A stretch of 64,000 nt of DNA from Bacillota bacterium (GCA_023621995.1 JAMOAB010000005.1:62001-126000), one strand, 5' to 3'; numbered from the stretch's first letter, positions 8,913 through 18,535 are shown. Notes: generated by a model not told the origin, from the letters alone. Numbers and translations: made by a program.

Positions 8913-9248
8913 CTAGTTCACCTCCAACTCTTTTATAGAAACAAAAGAACCATATTGAAGTTCAATACTCTTTAAACCAATCAACATAGTCTCTAGTATT
9001 ATCTGAGCAGACCTAATCTGCTCTAAAGATATATCATGGGGCAAACAAAATGATGCATACCCTTTTGTCTGTGTATATTCCATGTCTATGGAGAGTACAT
9101 CACTTATACCCATGACTGCAGTCTGTACTATGGCAGATACTGCTGCACATACAATATCTTCACCTTTATTAGCATAACCTGCATGCCCAGAAACCTTAAA
9201 TTTTTCTATTTGATTGTCTCTATTTCTAATAATACATATATCTATCAC
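8913..9248 (-). CDS. prp: ribosomal-processing cysteine protease Prp
   Basis: A 111-residue protein of the YsxB/Prp family, which cuts the N-terminal extension of L27. The catalytic pair is visible as the His in KVSGHAGYA near residue 22 and the Cys in GEDIVCAAVSAIVQ near residue 34. It lies between rplU and rpmA, and its stop abuts the rpmA start, so substrate and protease are made from one message. The start is GTG at 9248 with only a weak ribosome binding site, which may keep its level below that of the ribosomal proteins (inference). Confidence 0.93.
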   Translation of the reverse strand: MIDICIIRNRDNQIEKFKVSGHAGYANKGEDIVCAAVSAIVQTAVMGISDVLSIDMEYTQTKGYASFCLPHDISLEQIRSAQIILETMLIGLKSIELQYGSFVSIKELEVN

Positions 9249-9263
9249 AGATGATCAAACCAT

Positions 9264-9575
9264 TTAAGCATTTATTTTTGTTATCTGTACCTCAGTAAAA
9301 GGTTGACGATGTCCTTGTTTTTTTCTATAGTTCTTTTTGGGTTTGTATTTGTAGATAATAATCTTCTTACCCTTTCCGTGGTTTAAAACCCTTGCTTCAA
9401 CTTTTGCGCCTTCCACATTGGGAGTACCTACAGTAAGACCTTCCTCACCGCTGACAGCTAGGACTTCATCAAATTCAAAGGTTTGCCCTTCATCAGCATC
9501 TAGTTTTTCGACCCTTAGGACATCTCCTTCTTGAACTCTATATTGTTTTCCTCCAGTTTTAATTATAGCATACAT
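9264..9575 (-). CDS. rplU: 50S ribosomal protein L21
   Basis: About 103 residues starting [18 protein letters not shown], the standard L21 N-terminus; GGAGGTG lies about seven bases before this ATG. An open frame extends upstream to 9671, but those codons belong to the leader RNA. The C-terminus [22 protein letters not shown] is typical. It is first in the rplU-prp-rpmA unit, which has its own strong promoter between rng and rplU. Confidence 0.97.
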   Translation of the reverse strand: MYAIIKTGGKQYRVQEGDVLRVEKLDADEGQTFEFDEVLAVSGEEGLTVGTPNVEGAKVEARVLNHGKGKKIIIYKYKPKKNYRKKQGHRQPFTEVQITKINA

Positions 9576-9663
9576 TGCGTGCACCTCCTCAATATAAGTC
9601 TCGCCGAATAGATGGTATCCATATGTTTGGAGTTTCAAAACCATATCCGTGCGGATTACACGA
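9576..9663 (-). ncRNA. probable L21 leader (autoregulatory 5' UTR)
   Basis: The predicted transcript start near 9663 leaves an 88-base leader before rplU. It has short complementary runs (for example GTTT-TG-AAAC) and ends in the GAGGAGGTGCACGCA ribosome binding site. Position and length match the L21 leader known in Firmicutes, which is thought to be bound by L21. I could not fold it reliably, so this rests mainly on context. Confidence 0.45.
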
Positions 9664-9669
9664 CGATTC

Positions 9670-9699
9670 ATTTTATCATATAATAATATTATTTGTCAA
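9670..9699 (-). promoter_or_regulatory. sigma-A type promoter for rplU-prp-rpmA
   Basis: On the minus strand TTGACA (9699-9694) is followed after 18 bases by TAAAAT (9675-9670), near the consensus. It lies in the gap after rng and explains independent transcription of the ribosomal-protein unit. Confidence 0.65.
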
Positions 9700-9773
9700 C
9701 TTTTTTCTATTTTATGACCCAAATTCACAATTTCATAAAGAAACTAGTGGTACAAGACTGCATAATTTAATAT

Positions 9774-11315
9774 CTATCTTCCCAATACAGTGTCTGCATA
9801 TTCAAGTAGGATCCCTTCTACTTCCGCCTGTCCGTTTACAGCCTTTATATTGGCCTGTTCAATATGGATGTTATTATTTATAGTCACAAATATCTTTTTG
9901 TTCCATGTATTTTCCAATATCTCTATGTTTTTTCCTCCGTCTTCCATCCATACCCTACCTATTGTGGGATGAACCTCCACTATAGCTCCCCATACATTCC
10001 TACTCTTGAAAAAATCCTCCAATTCTTTTTCTATCTTGGCAATCGTCATACTCTCCGAGTATACTTTACCTGTTCCATTACAATAAGGACAAGGTTTGAG
10101 TAGTGTAGCTGATAGTCTGTTTCGCTCCTTTTTCCTAGTCATCTCTATGAGCCCAAGCCCAGTGATTCCAACAACATTAGTCTTTGTACGATCTTTTTTT
10201 AGGGCCTCTCTAAGTACTTCAACCACCATCTCCCTATGTTCTGGAAGCTCCATGTCAATAAAATCAATTATTATTATACCACCTATGTCCCTAAGTCTTA
10301 TCTGATGGGCAATCTCTTCAGCTGCCTCCAAGTTTGTCTTAAGTACGGTATCTTCCAAGTTGCGACCACCTACAAACTTTCCAGTATTCACATCTATGGC
10401 CGTTAGAGCTTCTGTAGAATCTATAACTATGTAACCTCCATTTTTTAGCCAAACCTTTTTTTGTATAGCCTTCTCTATCTTTCTATTTATACCGTAATAT
10501 TCAAATATATCCCTATCTTCCTGAAAATAATACACCCTTTCAACTAGAGTAGGAGATATTATCTCAGCAAGCTCTAATACTCTCTTATACTGTGCCTCAT
10601 CGTTTATGATAAATCTATCTACATCTTGGGTGAACAGATCTCTCACTGCCCTATATACCAGACTCTCATCTTTATGAAGTATACGTGGCGGTTTGCCTAT
10701 ATTCTCTATTCTCTTTATACGTTCCCACAATCTACACAGAAAATCTATATCGTATAGAAAATCCTCTTTTTCTCTGCCAAGGGCAGCAGTTCTAACTATA
10801 AGGCCCATACCTTCTGGTTTTATATCCTCCGCTATATTCTTCAGGCGTTGCCTTTCTTCTTCGTCTTCTATTCTACGAGATATTCCGATATAATCTACAT
10901 TGGGCATGAGAACCATATAACGACCAGGAAGTGTTATGTTTGTAGTCACCCTGGCTCCCTTTGTTCCTATAGGCTCTTTTAAAACCTGCACAGTAATCTC
11001 CTGTCCTTCCCTTATATAAGATAAGGTAGAAGTCTTTATCTTACCCTCTACTTTATTATTCTTATCGGTGAATTCAAATACTGATTTTTTAGTATCTATA
11101 TCACCAAGATATAAAAAGGCATTCTTACTAAGACCTATATCTACAAAAGCTGCCTGCATACCAGGAAGGACATTACATACCTTACCCCTATATATATTAC
11201 CCACCACCCGACGGTTCTCTTCATCATCAAAATATAGTTCTGCCAGGTCACCATCCTCTAATAGGGCAACCCTAACTTGATCATAATGAACATCTACTAT
11301 AAGCTCCTTATGCAA
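9774..11315 (-). CDS. rng: ribonuclease E/G family protein
   Basis: Endoribonuclease of the RNase E/G family for mRNA decay and rRNA maturation. An N-terminal S1 RNA-binding domain (about residues 35-125; GNIYRGKVCNVLPGMQAAFVDIG) is followed by the catalytic core with DSTEALTAIDVNTG and IIIDFIDME, which carry the metal-binding Asp residues. CPYCNGTGKV near the end is the zinc-link motif that joins subunits. At 513 residues it is the short RNase G-like form without the RNase E scaffold. The start is TTG 11315, with GGAGG about eight bases upstream, next to the end of the DUF2344 gene. It forms a conserved trio with the two radical-SAM-linked genes upstream. Confidence 0.95.
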   Translation of the reverse strand: MHKELIVDVHYDQVRVALLEDGDLAELYFDDEENRRVVGNIYRGKVCNVLPGMQAAFVDIGLSKNAFLYLGDIDTKKSVFEFTDKNNKVEGKIKTSTLSYIREGQEITVQVLKEPIGTKGARVTTNITLPGRYMVLMPNVDYIGISRRIEDEEERQRLKNIAEDIKPEGMGLIVRTAALGREKEDFLYDIDFLCRLWERIKRIENIGKPPRILHKDESLVYRAVRDLFTQDVDRFIINDEAQYKRVLELAEIISPTLVERVYYFQEDRDIFEYYGINRKIEKAIQKKVWLKNGGYIVIDSTEALTAIDVNTGKFVGGRNLEDTVLKTNLEAAEEIAHQIRLRDIGGIIIIDFIDMELPEHREMVVEVLREALKKDRTKTNVVGITGLGLIEMTRKKERNRLSATLLKPCPYCNGTGKVYSESMTIAKIEKELEDFFKSRNVWGAIVEVHPTIGRVWMEDGGKNIEILENTWNKKIFVTINNNIHIEQANIKAVNGQAEVEGILLEYADTVLGR

Positions 11316-11330
11316 TTGTTAAACCTCCAT

Positions 11331-12014
11331 TCACAGCTCCAACGGAGTAATCCAGCGATTATTCCTATAGATATACATTTCATCACGATGAAATTTAGGC
11401 AAATGTTGGGCATAGTCTATATTGGCAAATTCAGCCATGGCCCGCACCAATAATTCTGGGTTGAGATTACTCTGACCTGCGCACATAAGTTGGGTTTTAA
11501 ACTCTATTCTACTCTCCCACTTCTTTATGACTTCAAGTGAAAATATCATCTCCCTTATATCCATTTTGCGTATACCCTTTTTAGTCTTCTTATCTATTAT
11601 TATGTTCTTTTGGTTCAAAAACTTTTGAAAAAAATCATCCATATCATCTGTTAAATAAGGTATATTCACCCTATACTCAGCCCGTTCTATCATACTAGTA
11701 AGGGATGGCAAAGCCTCGTCAATTTCTCTTGCAGCTAATATTTGTATGCCCTTAGGCAGTACTGAATTCACACGCTCCTTTAAAGCACTAGGGTCCATAG
11801 GGTGTTTAACTTCAATATCCATGTATTCTCCTGTGCTTGTCGTACCGACCGGAAGAGCAAATGCAAAGGCAATCTTAGGATGGGGGTTAAAACCACCAGA
11901 AAATTCTATAGGGATATTAGCCCTTGCCATCCCACGATGAATTGCCCTCATAGTATCTAAGTGGGAGATATATTTTACTCTATCGTCAATTGAAAATTTT
12001 GCAATTATTCTCAT
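11331..12014 (-). CDS. DUF2344 / TIGR03936 radical SAM-linked protein
   Basis: About 228 residues of a family of unknown biochemical role that always accompanies or is fused to the radical SAM protein encoded just upstream. It begins MRIIAKFSIDDRVKYISHLD and contains the family stretch PIEFSGGFNPHPKIAFAFALPVGTTSTGEYMDIE. ATG 12014 has GGAGG about nine bases upstream, and the gene overlaps or abuts the upstream stop, so the pair is translationally coupled. An earlier ATG at 12020 is too close to the GGAGG. Co-occurrence with rng suggests a link to RNA metabolism (inference). Confidence 0.88.
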   Translation of the reverse strand: MRIIAKFSIDDRVKYISHLDTMRAIHRGMARANIPIEFSGGFNPHPKIAFAFALPVGTTSTGEYMDIEVKHPMDPSALKERVNSVLPKGIQILAAREIDEALPSLTSMIERAEYRVNIPYLTDDMDDFFQKFLNQKNIIIDKKTKKGIRKMDIREMIFSLEVIKKWESRIEFKTQLMCAGQSNLNPELLVRAMAEFANIDYAQHLPKFHRDEMYIYRNNRWITPLEL

Positions 12015-13852
12015 TAACATACTCCTCCAAATACGGCATTTATGCCACAACCTGTACAACCTTCTCTACAGTCATGGGTTAGCTCTCCAGCCAATGCCCT
12101 TTCATATTCTCTCCATAGATAGGCTTTACTTACTCCTGCATCAATATGATCCCAGGGCAGTATTTCATCTTGTTCCCTTACCCTATTTGCATAGAAATAG
12201 GTATCTATATTACAGTCTTTGAAGGCTTGTTGCCACATATCAAACTTAAATTGTTCTGCCCATCCATCAAATTTACATCCAAGTTCCCATGCCCTTATTA
12301 ATACTTTGCCTAATCTCCTGTCTCCCCTTGCAAATATAGCTTCAAGAAAACTGAGTCTAGGATCATGCCAATCATATCTTACATGTTTAATTCTAAGATG
12401 ATGTTGAAGAAACTCCTGCTTTTCTTCAAACTGTGCTATGCTATCTTGACCTACCCATTGAAAAGGGGTAAATGGTTTGGGTACAAACGATGAAGTACTT
12501 ATAGTGACAGTAGGGTTTTTATTTATATTAGACGGCCTATACTCGTAGAAACTATCCACTACTTTCCTAGCCAGTGTAGATATTCCGAGAAGATCTTGAA
12601 ATGTCTCTGTTGGTAGACCTATCATGAAATAGAGTTTTATATTTGTCCAACCAAGCTCAAATGCCGTGGCAACACTTCTTGAAAGATCCTCCTCGGTAAC
12701 TCCCTTGTTTATTACATCTCTAAGCCTTTGAGTTCCTGCCTCTGGAGCAAATGTAAGGCCAGTCCTACGTACTTTGTACACCTCTTCTACGAATTCTTTT
12801 GAAAAACTATCGATCCTAAGCGAAGGTAAGGCCAATGATATCCTATCCTCTTCAAAATTCTCCATGAGATCTTTTATAAGATCCTCCAACTGAGAATAGT
12901 CACTAGTACTGAGGGATGAGAGGGATAGTTCATTGTAACCTGTACTGTCTATAATTTTCTTTGCCAGATCTTCCAACCGATCTTTGGAGCGTTCCCTCAC
13001 TGGCCTATATAACATTCCCGCCTGACAAAACCGACACCCTCTAGTGCATCCCCTAAATATCTCTAAGACTGCTCTATCGTGCACTATATCCATAAATGGA
13101 ACTATCATATCTGTAGGATAGTAGGCATTGTCTAAATCCTTTATAATACGTTTTTGTATCTTAGGAGGTACGAATGGATACTTCATTTGTATACTAGCTA
13201 TTGTATTGTCATCCCTATAGTGAACATCATAGAACATGGGTACATATATGCCAGGGATTTGAGCTGCATATCTTAAAAAATCAAACTTGTTTACACCCTT
13301 CTTCTTGCACTCTCCATATAGGTCTAAAAGTTCGTGTATTACCTCTTCTCCTTCACCTATGACAAATAGATCGAAAAAGTCAGCTAGAGGTTCGGCATTG
13401 TAGACACACGGACCTCCTCCTATTATTAGTGGATATCTATCATCTTGTCTATCACGGCTCTCAAATGGTATCCCTGCAAGATCTAACATATTCAAAATAT
13501 TAGAATAACTCATTTCATACTGAAGGGTAAAACCTACTATATCAAATTTTAAAAGCTCGTCCTTAGTCTCTAGGGCAAAGAGCTTTATTCCTGTCTTTCT
13601 CATCTCCTCTTCCATATCTACCCACGGAGCAAATACCCTCTCACAGTAGGTATCTCCCCGTTCATTCATTATATGATATAATATCTTCAAACCTAGATGG
13701 GACATTCCCACTTCATAGACATCGGGGAAGGCAAATGCAAATCTTATATTAATATCGTCAATGTCCTTTTCTACCATATTATATTCATTTCCCATATAGC
13801 GTGTAGGCTTACTTACTTTCCCCATTATATTATCTAACAACGTCTTGTCCAA
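12014..13852 (-). CDS. TIGR03960 family B12-binding radical SAM protein
   Basis: A 612-residue iron-sulfur enzyme of unknown reaction. A cobalamin-binding-like Rossmann region occupies about 20-190. The radical SAM core has GCTRGCRFCQAGM (CxxxCxxC) at about residue 270, with a TIM-barrel region to about 480. The C-terminal Cys-rich tail CREGCTGCG...GGVC is typical of this family. It directly precedes the DUF2344 partner with overlapping ends. In some other bacteria the two are fused, which supports joint function. Confidence 0.9.
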   Translation of the reverse strand: MDKTLLDNIMGKVSKPTRYMGNEYNMVEKDIDDINIRFAFAFPDVYEVGMSHLGLKILYHIMNERGDTYCERVFAPWVDMEEEMRKTGIKLFALETKDELLKFDIVGFTLQYEMSYSNILNMLDLAGIPFESRDRQDDRYPLIIGGGPCVYNAEPLADFFDLFVIGEGEEVIHELLDLYGECKKKGVNKFDFLRYAAQIPGIYVPMFYDVHYRDDNTIASIQMKYPFVPPKIQKRIIKDLDNAYYPTDMIVPFMDIVHDRAVLEIFRGCTRGCRFCQAGMLYRPVRERSKDRLEDLAKKIIDSTGYNELSLSSLSTSDYSQLEDLIKDLMENFEEDRISLALPSLRIDSFSKEFVEEVYKVRRTGLTFAPEAGTQRLRDVINKGVTEEDLSRSVATAFELGWTNIKLYFMIGLPTETFQDLLGISTLARKVVDSFYEYRPSNINKNPTVTISTSSFVPKPFTPFQWVGQDSIAQFEEKQEFLQHHLRIKHVRYDWHDPRLSFLEAIFARGDRRLGKVLIRAWELGCKFDGWAEQFKFDMWQQAFKDCNIDTYFYANRVREQDEILPWDHIDAGVSKAYLWREYERALAGELTHDCREGCTGCGINAVFGGVC

Positions 13853-13958
13853 AAACTATTCCTCCTTAGCATAAAATATTTTTATATCTAGCATATGAGG
13901 GAAAATAGCATCGTGTATATTTTTATTTTAACATAAATATAATCATAAAATCCTATAT

Positions 13959-14846
13959 TTACGGTTTTTTTTCATTTAATCTATCTAATAGTCTACCTAC
14001 AGTCATATCTACGCCAAATTCCACCATACCTTCTACAACTTGACTTTCACTTATAGACCCCTTAGGCTTCATTTGATAATCTACCACGTCTATATAATGA
14101 TAGCGATAAGGTACAAAGCTATCTACAATTTCCGTGAGAAGGGTATCATAGAACACCACTATATGGCGAATCTCCATAGAGCCCTGCTTTAATAATGTAT
14201 CCTTTTTATTCGTCATATCCCTAAGTATTACATAGGCGGCATTTTCCTTCTCCCGTATAGCCGAATATATTAAAAAAGCAGCGATAAAGAATATGGTCAT
14301 GTTGAATATTCCATTCAATATCCCATATATACCCGATGCAATTAAAAACATAGCTAGTACAATACCACCACTTGTCATAATATGGGTTGCCCTTTTGAGT
14401 CCCACCTCTTTAGCTAGTATGGCCCTCATGGCCCGACCACCATCTAGGGGCAATGCCGGTAATATGTTAAAACACGCCAAAAAGAGATTTGTGCTTATAA
14501 AATAGTCATATGAGGTTGTAGTCGATCTCGATTCTATGGCTATATAGATCAATGATATAATTATATTGATAAGGGGTCCGGCAAGGGATATTATGATCTC
14601 ATGGGTAGGATTAAGTTCAAGGAGAGTCCCTATGCGTATAGTACCCCCAAAGGGATATAGCTCTATGTCTACCACTTCTAATCCAAACATTCTAGCAGTA
14701 ACTACATGAGCTAATTCATGTATAAATATAACTAAAAAAATGGTGGCAACCTTCTGACCATTACCGAGTATAATTGCAACAACCACCATACCCATCAATA
14801 TCTTATTTATATATATATCTATGCCAAAGAAAGTACCTATTTTCAT
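13959..14846 (-). CDS. spoIVFB: site-2 protease SpoIVFB-like, M50 family
   Basis: Membrane metalloprotease of 295 residues. In spore formers SpoIVFB cleaves pro-sigma-K in the mother cell. The zinc motif HELAH is at residues 43-47 inside a membrane segment, and the second motif LPLDGGRAM puts the third ligand at Asp135. About six hydrophobic segments are visible, followed by a soluble C-terminal part of about 100 residues (CBS-like in some relatives, not clear here). The gene immediately upstream encodes the SpoIVFA-like partner, the standard operon order. A housekeeping S2P role cannot be excluded, but the pairing favours sporulation. Confidence 0.88.
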   Translation of the reverse strand: MKIGTFFGIDIYINKILMGMVVVAIILGNGQKVATIFLVIFIHELAHVVTARMFGLEVVDIELYPFGGTIRIGTLLELNPTHEIIISLAGPLINIIISLIYIAIESRSTTTSYDYFISTNLFLACFNILPALPLDGGRAMRAILAKEVGLKRATHIMTSGGIVLAMFLIASGIYGILNGIFNMTIFFIAAFLIYSAIREKENAAYVILRDMTNKKDTLLKQGSMEIRHIVVFYDTLLTEIVDSFVPYRYHYIDVVDYQMKPKGSISESQVVEGMVEFGVDMTVGRLLDRLNEKKP

Positions 14847-14896
14847 AGCTGACTGTATGCCCCTCTTTCTAGATCAAACTTTCCCCTATGGATTTA

Positions 14897-15583
14897 TTAT
14901 TCCTTTTCCAATAGAAGAGTCGGATCTATAGGTTGACCATCTTCCCAAACCTTAAAATGGAGCACAGCAATCTCATCACCGCTAGAATCTATAGTCCCTA
15001 TAATATCACCTTGTCTTACCGTTTGACCCCTTTCGACATGGGACTGTGTAATATTGTGGTAGACAGTAACTAAACTTTCGTTGTGCCTTACTGTAATTGC
15101 ATAACCTTGGGTATGAGGATCTACCAGTATAACTTCTCCATCAGCAGCACAAAATACATCTAGTCCCCCATCCCTGCCTATATCCAATCCGCCAGTCTCT
15201 GCAAAAGAACCTATAACCTTCCCTTCAGCTGGCATCATGAGGGAAAAAGAAGAGATGTTTGATACCATGTTATCAAAGCCAAATACCTCCCTTACTTTAG
15301 GAAAAAATCTCTTAACAAATTTGAGTTCCCCTACTGATTGCTTTATATCAAACTCATGTGTAATGGCCACTTTAATTTTGTCAGTCATTTTCTTAGGTAA
15401 CGGCCTGTCTATACTATTTATTATAAAGATTGTTAAAAATGTTATAAGGGATATTGCCAATTTCCCAAGCATTTTATAACTTTCAACGTCTGTATATTGG
15501 TAAGTTCTGGGATTTCTATAGGTCCCAGTCTGTCTCCTTCTATAAACTCCACTTGAATTCAATCTATGTCGTCTATTTTCCAA
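14897..15583 (-). CDS. spoIVFA: SpoIVFA-like M23-fold membrane protein
   Basis: A 228-residue protein with a basic N-terminus, one membrane segment (about residues 40-60) and a C-terminal M23 (LytM) fold. The M23 landmarks are degraded: the first zinc motif reads GGLDIGRDGGLDVF with no His, while YHNI and VLHFKVW remain. It is therefore probably not a peptidase but a scaffold. This is what SpoIVFA does, tethering and inhibiting SpoIVFB at the forespore membrane. It sits directly upstream of the spoIVFB-like gene. Confidence 0.82.
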   Translation of the reverse strand: MENRRHRLNSSGVYRRRQTGTYRNPRTYQYTDVESYKMLGKLAISLITFLTIFIINSIDRPLPKKMTDKIKVAITHEFDIKQSVGELKFVKRFFPKVREVFGFDNMVSNISSFSLMMPAEGKVIGSFAETGGLDIGRDGGLDVFCAADGEVILVDPHTQGYAITVRHNESLVTVYHNITQSHVERGQTVRQGDIIGTIDSSGDEIAVLHFKVWEDGQPIDPTLLLEKE

Positions 15584-15640
15584 TATTATTCCCCCCTATC
15601 ATTAACAGTATATTTTATGAGGAATAATATTATAACTCAT

Positions 15641-16075
15641 TTAGAAGTTAAACATATCATCTTCGTCCCTTGGTGGATTTACTATTAACCTCCAATCTAG
15701 GTCACCCCTGTGTATTGCCTTCACCAAGACTTCTGCTGTAGCTATATTGGTAGCAAGGGGAATATTGTGAACATCACAAAGCCTAAGCAGTGCATTTACG
15801 TCTGGTTCGTGGGGCTGGGCTGTAAGAGGATCCCTTAAAAATATTATGGCATCCAATCTATTATATGCTATCCTAGCACCAATCTGCTGATCCCCTCCCA
15901 TAGGACCTGAGAGAAATCTATGAACTGGAAGACCAGTATACTCATGTATGAGCTTACCTGTAGTACCAGTTGCACATAACCTGTGTTTCTCTAATATCTC
16001 TTTATATGCTATGCAAAAGTTTACCATATCTTCCTTCTTCTTATCGTGGGCAATGAGTGCAATATTCAAAGCCAT
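15641..16075 (-). CDS. mgsA: methylglyoxal synthase
   Basis: Converts dihydroxyacetone phosphate to methylglyoxal, a phosphate-relief bypass of glycolysis. At 144 residues it has normal length. The active site is clear: ATGTTGK for phosphate binding near residue 35, [11 protein letters not shown] with catalytic Asp62, and [14 protein letters not shown] with the conserved His. It lies seven bases after the rodA stop in the same direction. Confidence 0.97.
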   Translation of the reverse strand: MALNIALIAHDKKKEDMVNFCIAYKEILEKHRLCATGTTGKLIHEYTGLPVHRFLSGPMGGDQQIGARIAYNRLDAIIFLRDPLTAQPHEPDVNALLRLCDVHNIPLATNIATAEVLVKAIHRGDLDWRLIVNPPRDEDDMFNF

Positions 16076-16081
16076 CCCTCC

Positions 16082-17218
16082 CTAGAATTTTATCTTATGT
16101 CTCCTCATGGCTACGCTCAATACCATTCCATAGGCAGCCATATTAGTCAGCATGGAACTCCCTCCATAGCTCATGAAGGGTAGGGGAATACCTGTCACTG
16201 GCATAAGCCCCATAGTCATACCAATGTTTTCAAATATGTGGAAAAACATCATTGAGGCAACTCCTATAACAATCAATGAGCCAAACTTGTCCTTTGAGCA
16301 TTTAGCTATAGCAATTGTCTTCAATATAAGGGCCATATAAAGGATTATTATTATTGCCCCTCCAACAAAACCTAACGCTTCAACTGTTACAGCAAATATA
16401 AAATCTGTGTGTTTAGCTGGCAAAAAATTGAGTTGGCTCAAAGTATTATCAGTTAAAAGACCTTTACCATATAGTCTTCCTGACCCAATTGCAGTCATAG
16501 ATTGTACTACATTATACGCATTATTCAGGGGATCTAGGTCAGGATTTAAAAATACTCGTACACGATTTTTTTGAGTTTCTGAGAATATAAAATTCCATGC
16601 AATGGGTATACTTGCAACACCTGCACCTAACATAGCTAAAATTAGCTTATAATCCAATCCCCCTACAAAGAGCATACCACACACTATTATAATCAACACC
16701 AATGATGTTCCAAGATCTGGCTGCTTATATATAAAAAATAGCATAGGCATAAGTTGTACAAATATTGGAATAATATCTTTTATGCTCTTCAGACTCTCCC
16801 GTTTTTCAATAGCCTTTGCAGTACTTATTATTATTACTAGCTTGGCGAACTCTGAAGGCTGTATACTTACAGGACCTATAGATATACTCCTTCGAGCGTT
16901 TCCAGCTATATTTCCCCTTTTACTTACATATAAGAGCAATATAAGTACTGCCACATAGGCGTATGGAGATAGGTCTTTGTATATATTGTAATCAATGCTG
17001 GCTACTATAAATAATACCACCAAGCCTATTGCCACCCACAACATCTGGGCCTTTACATACCTCAAATTCATATTGCCTAGTACTTCATATATGGACTCAT
17101 TTCCCTCAGTAGGAGCCCTCATTGCAACCCCTATTCCTATCATGCCAAAACCTGCTAATAAAATTATTATTATCAAGATTCCGAAATCAAAATTTTTTAT
17201 AAGTCTTCTATCTATCAT
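16082..17218 (-). CDS. rodA: RodA/FtsW/SpoVE family glycosyltransferase, probably RodA
   Basis: SEDS-family peptidoglycan polymerase in the membrane, working with a PBP2. About ten hydrophobic segments span the protein, and family motifs include GNARRSISIGPVSIQPSEFAK, KQPDLGTSLV and GLMPVTGIPLPFMSYGGSSM. The start is set at ATG 17218 (MIDRRLIKNFDFG), with GGGAGGAAAGT just upstream; the longer frame from 17248 lacks such a site. It follows minCDE and two PBP2 genes, so elongasome function (RodA) is the best reading. Confidence 0.93.
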   Translation of the reverse strand: MIDRRLIKNFDFGILIIIILLAGFGMIGIGVAMRAPTEGNESIYEVLGNMNLRYVKAQMLWVAIGLVVLFIVASIDYNIYKDLSPYAYVAVLILLLYVSKRGNIAGNARRSISIGPVSIQPSEFAKLVIIISTAKAIEKRESLKSIKDIIPIFVQLMPMLFFIYKQPDLGTSLVLIIIVCGMLFVGGLDYKLILAMLGAGVASIPIAWNFIFSETQKNRVRVFLNPDLDPLNNAYNVVQSMTAIGSGRLYGKGLLTDNTLSQLNFLPAKHTDFIFAVTVEALGFVGGAIIIILYMALILKTIAIAKCSKDKFGSLIVIGVASMMFFHIFENIGMTMGLMPVTGIPLPFMSYGGSSMLTNMAAYGMVLSVAMRRHKIKF

Positions 17219-17360
17219 ACTTTCCTCCCAAACTGTATCTATCTCCACGAATTATTATATCATATATCTGTCCTAGTTAAAATATAATATCTATAAGAAC
17301 TCTCACTCTTAGCAATTTGGCACACCTTATATAATAATTATAAATTATGATTTAAGCATA

Positions 17361-17394
17361 TAAAAAGCGGGATTGCTAACCCTGTAGCAATCCC
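17361..17394 (-). terminator. Rho-independent terminator after minE
   Basis: CGGGATTGCT and AGCAATCCCG form a ten-base-pair stem followed by CTTTTTAT on the minus strand, just past the minE stop. It would end the mre-mrdA-min transcript before rodA. Confidence 0.87.
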
Positions 17395-17401
17395 GTATGT
17401 A

Positions 17402-17692
17402 TTAACCATTGTTTTTGCCAATATTCTTCATCTTCTTTATAGGTATATTTGCAACTAAAGTAGAAGTATATGTATCATCATCATTTGCCACTCTAGTTAA
17501 GTTTATATCTATGCCCTCTTCTTCTATTTCCATATAACTTGACATAACTTTTATAATGTCATCTTTCATCATATCCAAGTATTTAGGGGAAACATTGGCT
17601 CGATCATGTGTTAATACTAGTTTTAAACGCTCTTTAGCTATATCTTTACTCTTATTCTCATCTTTACTAAAAAACTTGAACAAAGATATCAA
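17402..17692 (-). CDS. minE: cell division topological specificity factor MinE
   Basis: Stimulates the MinD ATPase and drives Min oscillation at the membrane. The 96-residue protein has the N-terminal amphipathic start MISLFKFF, the MinD-contact helix KDIAKERLKLVLTHDR, and a C-terminal dimer domain from about residue 40 (DIIKVMSSYMEI...INLTRV). It is the last gene of minC-minD-minE, 14 bases after minD and directly before a terminator. Confidence 0.95.
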   Translation of the reverse strand: MISLFKFFSKDENKSKDIAKERLKLVLTHDRANVSPKYLDMMKDDIIKVMSSYMEIEEEGIDINLTRVANDDDTYTSTLVANIPIKKMKNIGKNNG

Positions 17693-17706
17693 ATTGGTTT
17701 CCCCCT

Positions 17707-18516
17707 TTAATGTTTTTTGTTTTTGTCCATACCTAGTAGACGTTTAATCTTATCTAAGAATGTATCTTCTTCATCTAGGTCCATAATGGGTATATCTTCA
17801 CCTAGTAATCTCTTTGCAATATTTCTAAATGCCCTTCCTGCCATAGTATCTTCATCTATGACAACCGGTTCACCCCGATTGGTGGAGATAACTATATTTT
17901 CATCGTCTGGAACTACACCTAAAAGATCTATACCCAAAATTTCATTTGTGTCATCTATGTTCATCATATCTCCCCTTTTGACTAGGTCAACCCTCAATCT
18001 ATTTATTATCAATAGGGGATTAGATAGATCGTTCGTAGCAAGCATGCCTATTATCCTATCGGCGTCCCTCACTGCCGATACCTCAGGAACCGTCACTACA
18101 ATCGCCCTATCAGCGCCGGCAACAGCATTTTTAAATCCATGCTCTATCCCAGCAGGACTATCGATTAATACAAAATCGAACTGTTCTTTCAAATCATTAC
18201 ATAGCTTTTGCATCTGTTCTGGCGACACTGCATTTTTATCCCTAGTCTGTGCTGCTGGCATTAAGTACATTTTATCAAAGCGTTTATCCCTCACTAGTGC
18301 CTGTTTAAGTCTACATGTTCCCTCTACAACATCTACCAGATCGTAAACTATTCTATTTTCTAAACCTAATACTACATCTAAATTTCTAAGTCCTATATCT
18401 GCGTCTACCATAACGACACTCTTACCTTCCAGTGCCAATGCAGTACCAATATTGGCAGTGGTTGTAGTCTTTCCTACACCGCCTTTTCCCGATGTGATTA
18501 CAATAACCTCTCCCAT
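17707..18516 (-). CDS. minD: septum site-determining ATPase MinD
   Basis: Membrane-associated ParA-type ATPase that recruits MinC. The deviant Walker A motif GKGGVGKTT is at residues 10-18, and DADIGLRNLD and the LIDSPAG Walker B follow. The C-terminal stretch FLDKIKRLLGMDK is the amphipathic membrane-targeting helix. At 269 residues it is full length. It lies between minC and minE in one operon. Confidence 0.97.
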   Translation of the reverse strand: MGEVIVITSGKGGVGKTTTTANIGTALALEGKSVVMVDADIGLRNLDVVLGLENRIVYDLVDVVEGTCRLKQALVRDKRFDKMYLMPAAQTRDKNAVSPEQMQKLCNDLKEQFDFVLIDSPAGIEHGFKNAVAGADRAIVVTVPEVSAVRDADRIIGMLATNDLSNPLLIINRLRVDLVKRGDMMNIDDTNEILGIDLLGVVPDDENIVISTNRGEPVVIDEDTMAGRAFRNIAKRLLGEDIPIMDLDEEDTFLDKIKRLLGMDKNKKH

Positions 18517-18535
18517 ATATATAACCCTCCCCTTT

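Noticed and set aside
17717..18346. 209-residue plus-strand frame
   Set aside because: Exact antisense of minD; composition is Ser/Ile-rich, typical of a shadow frame.
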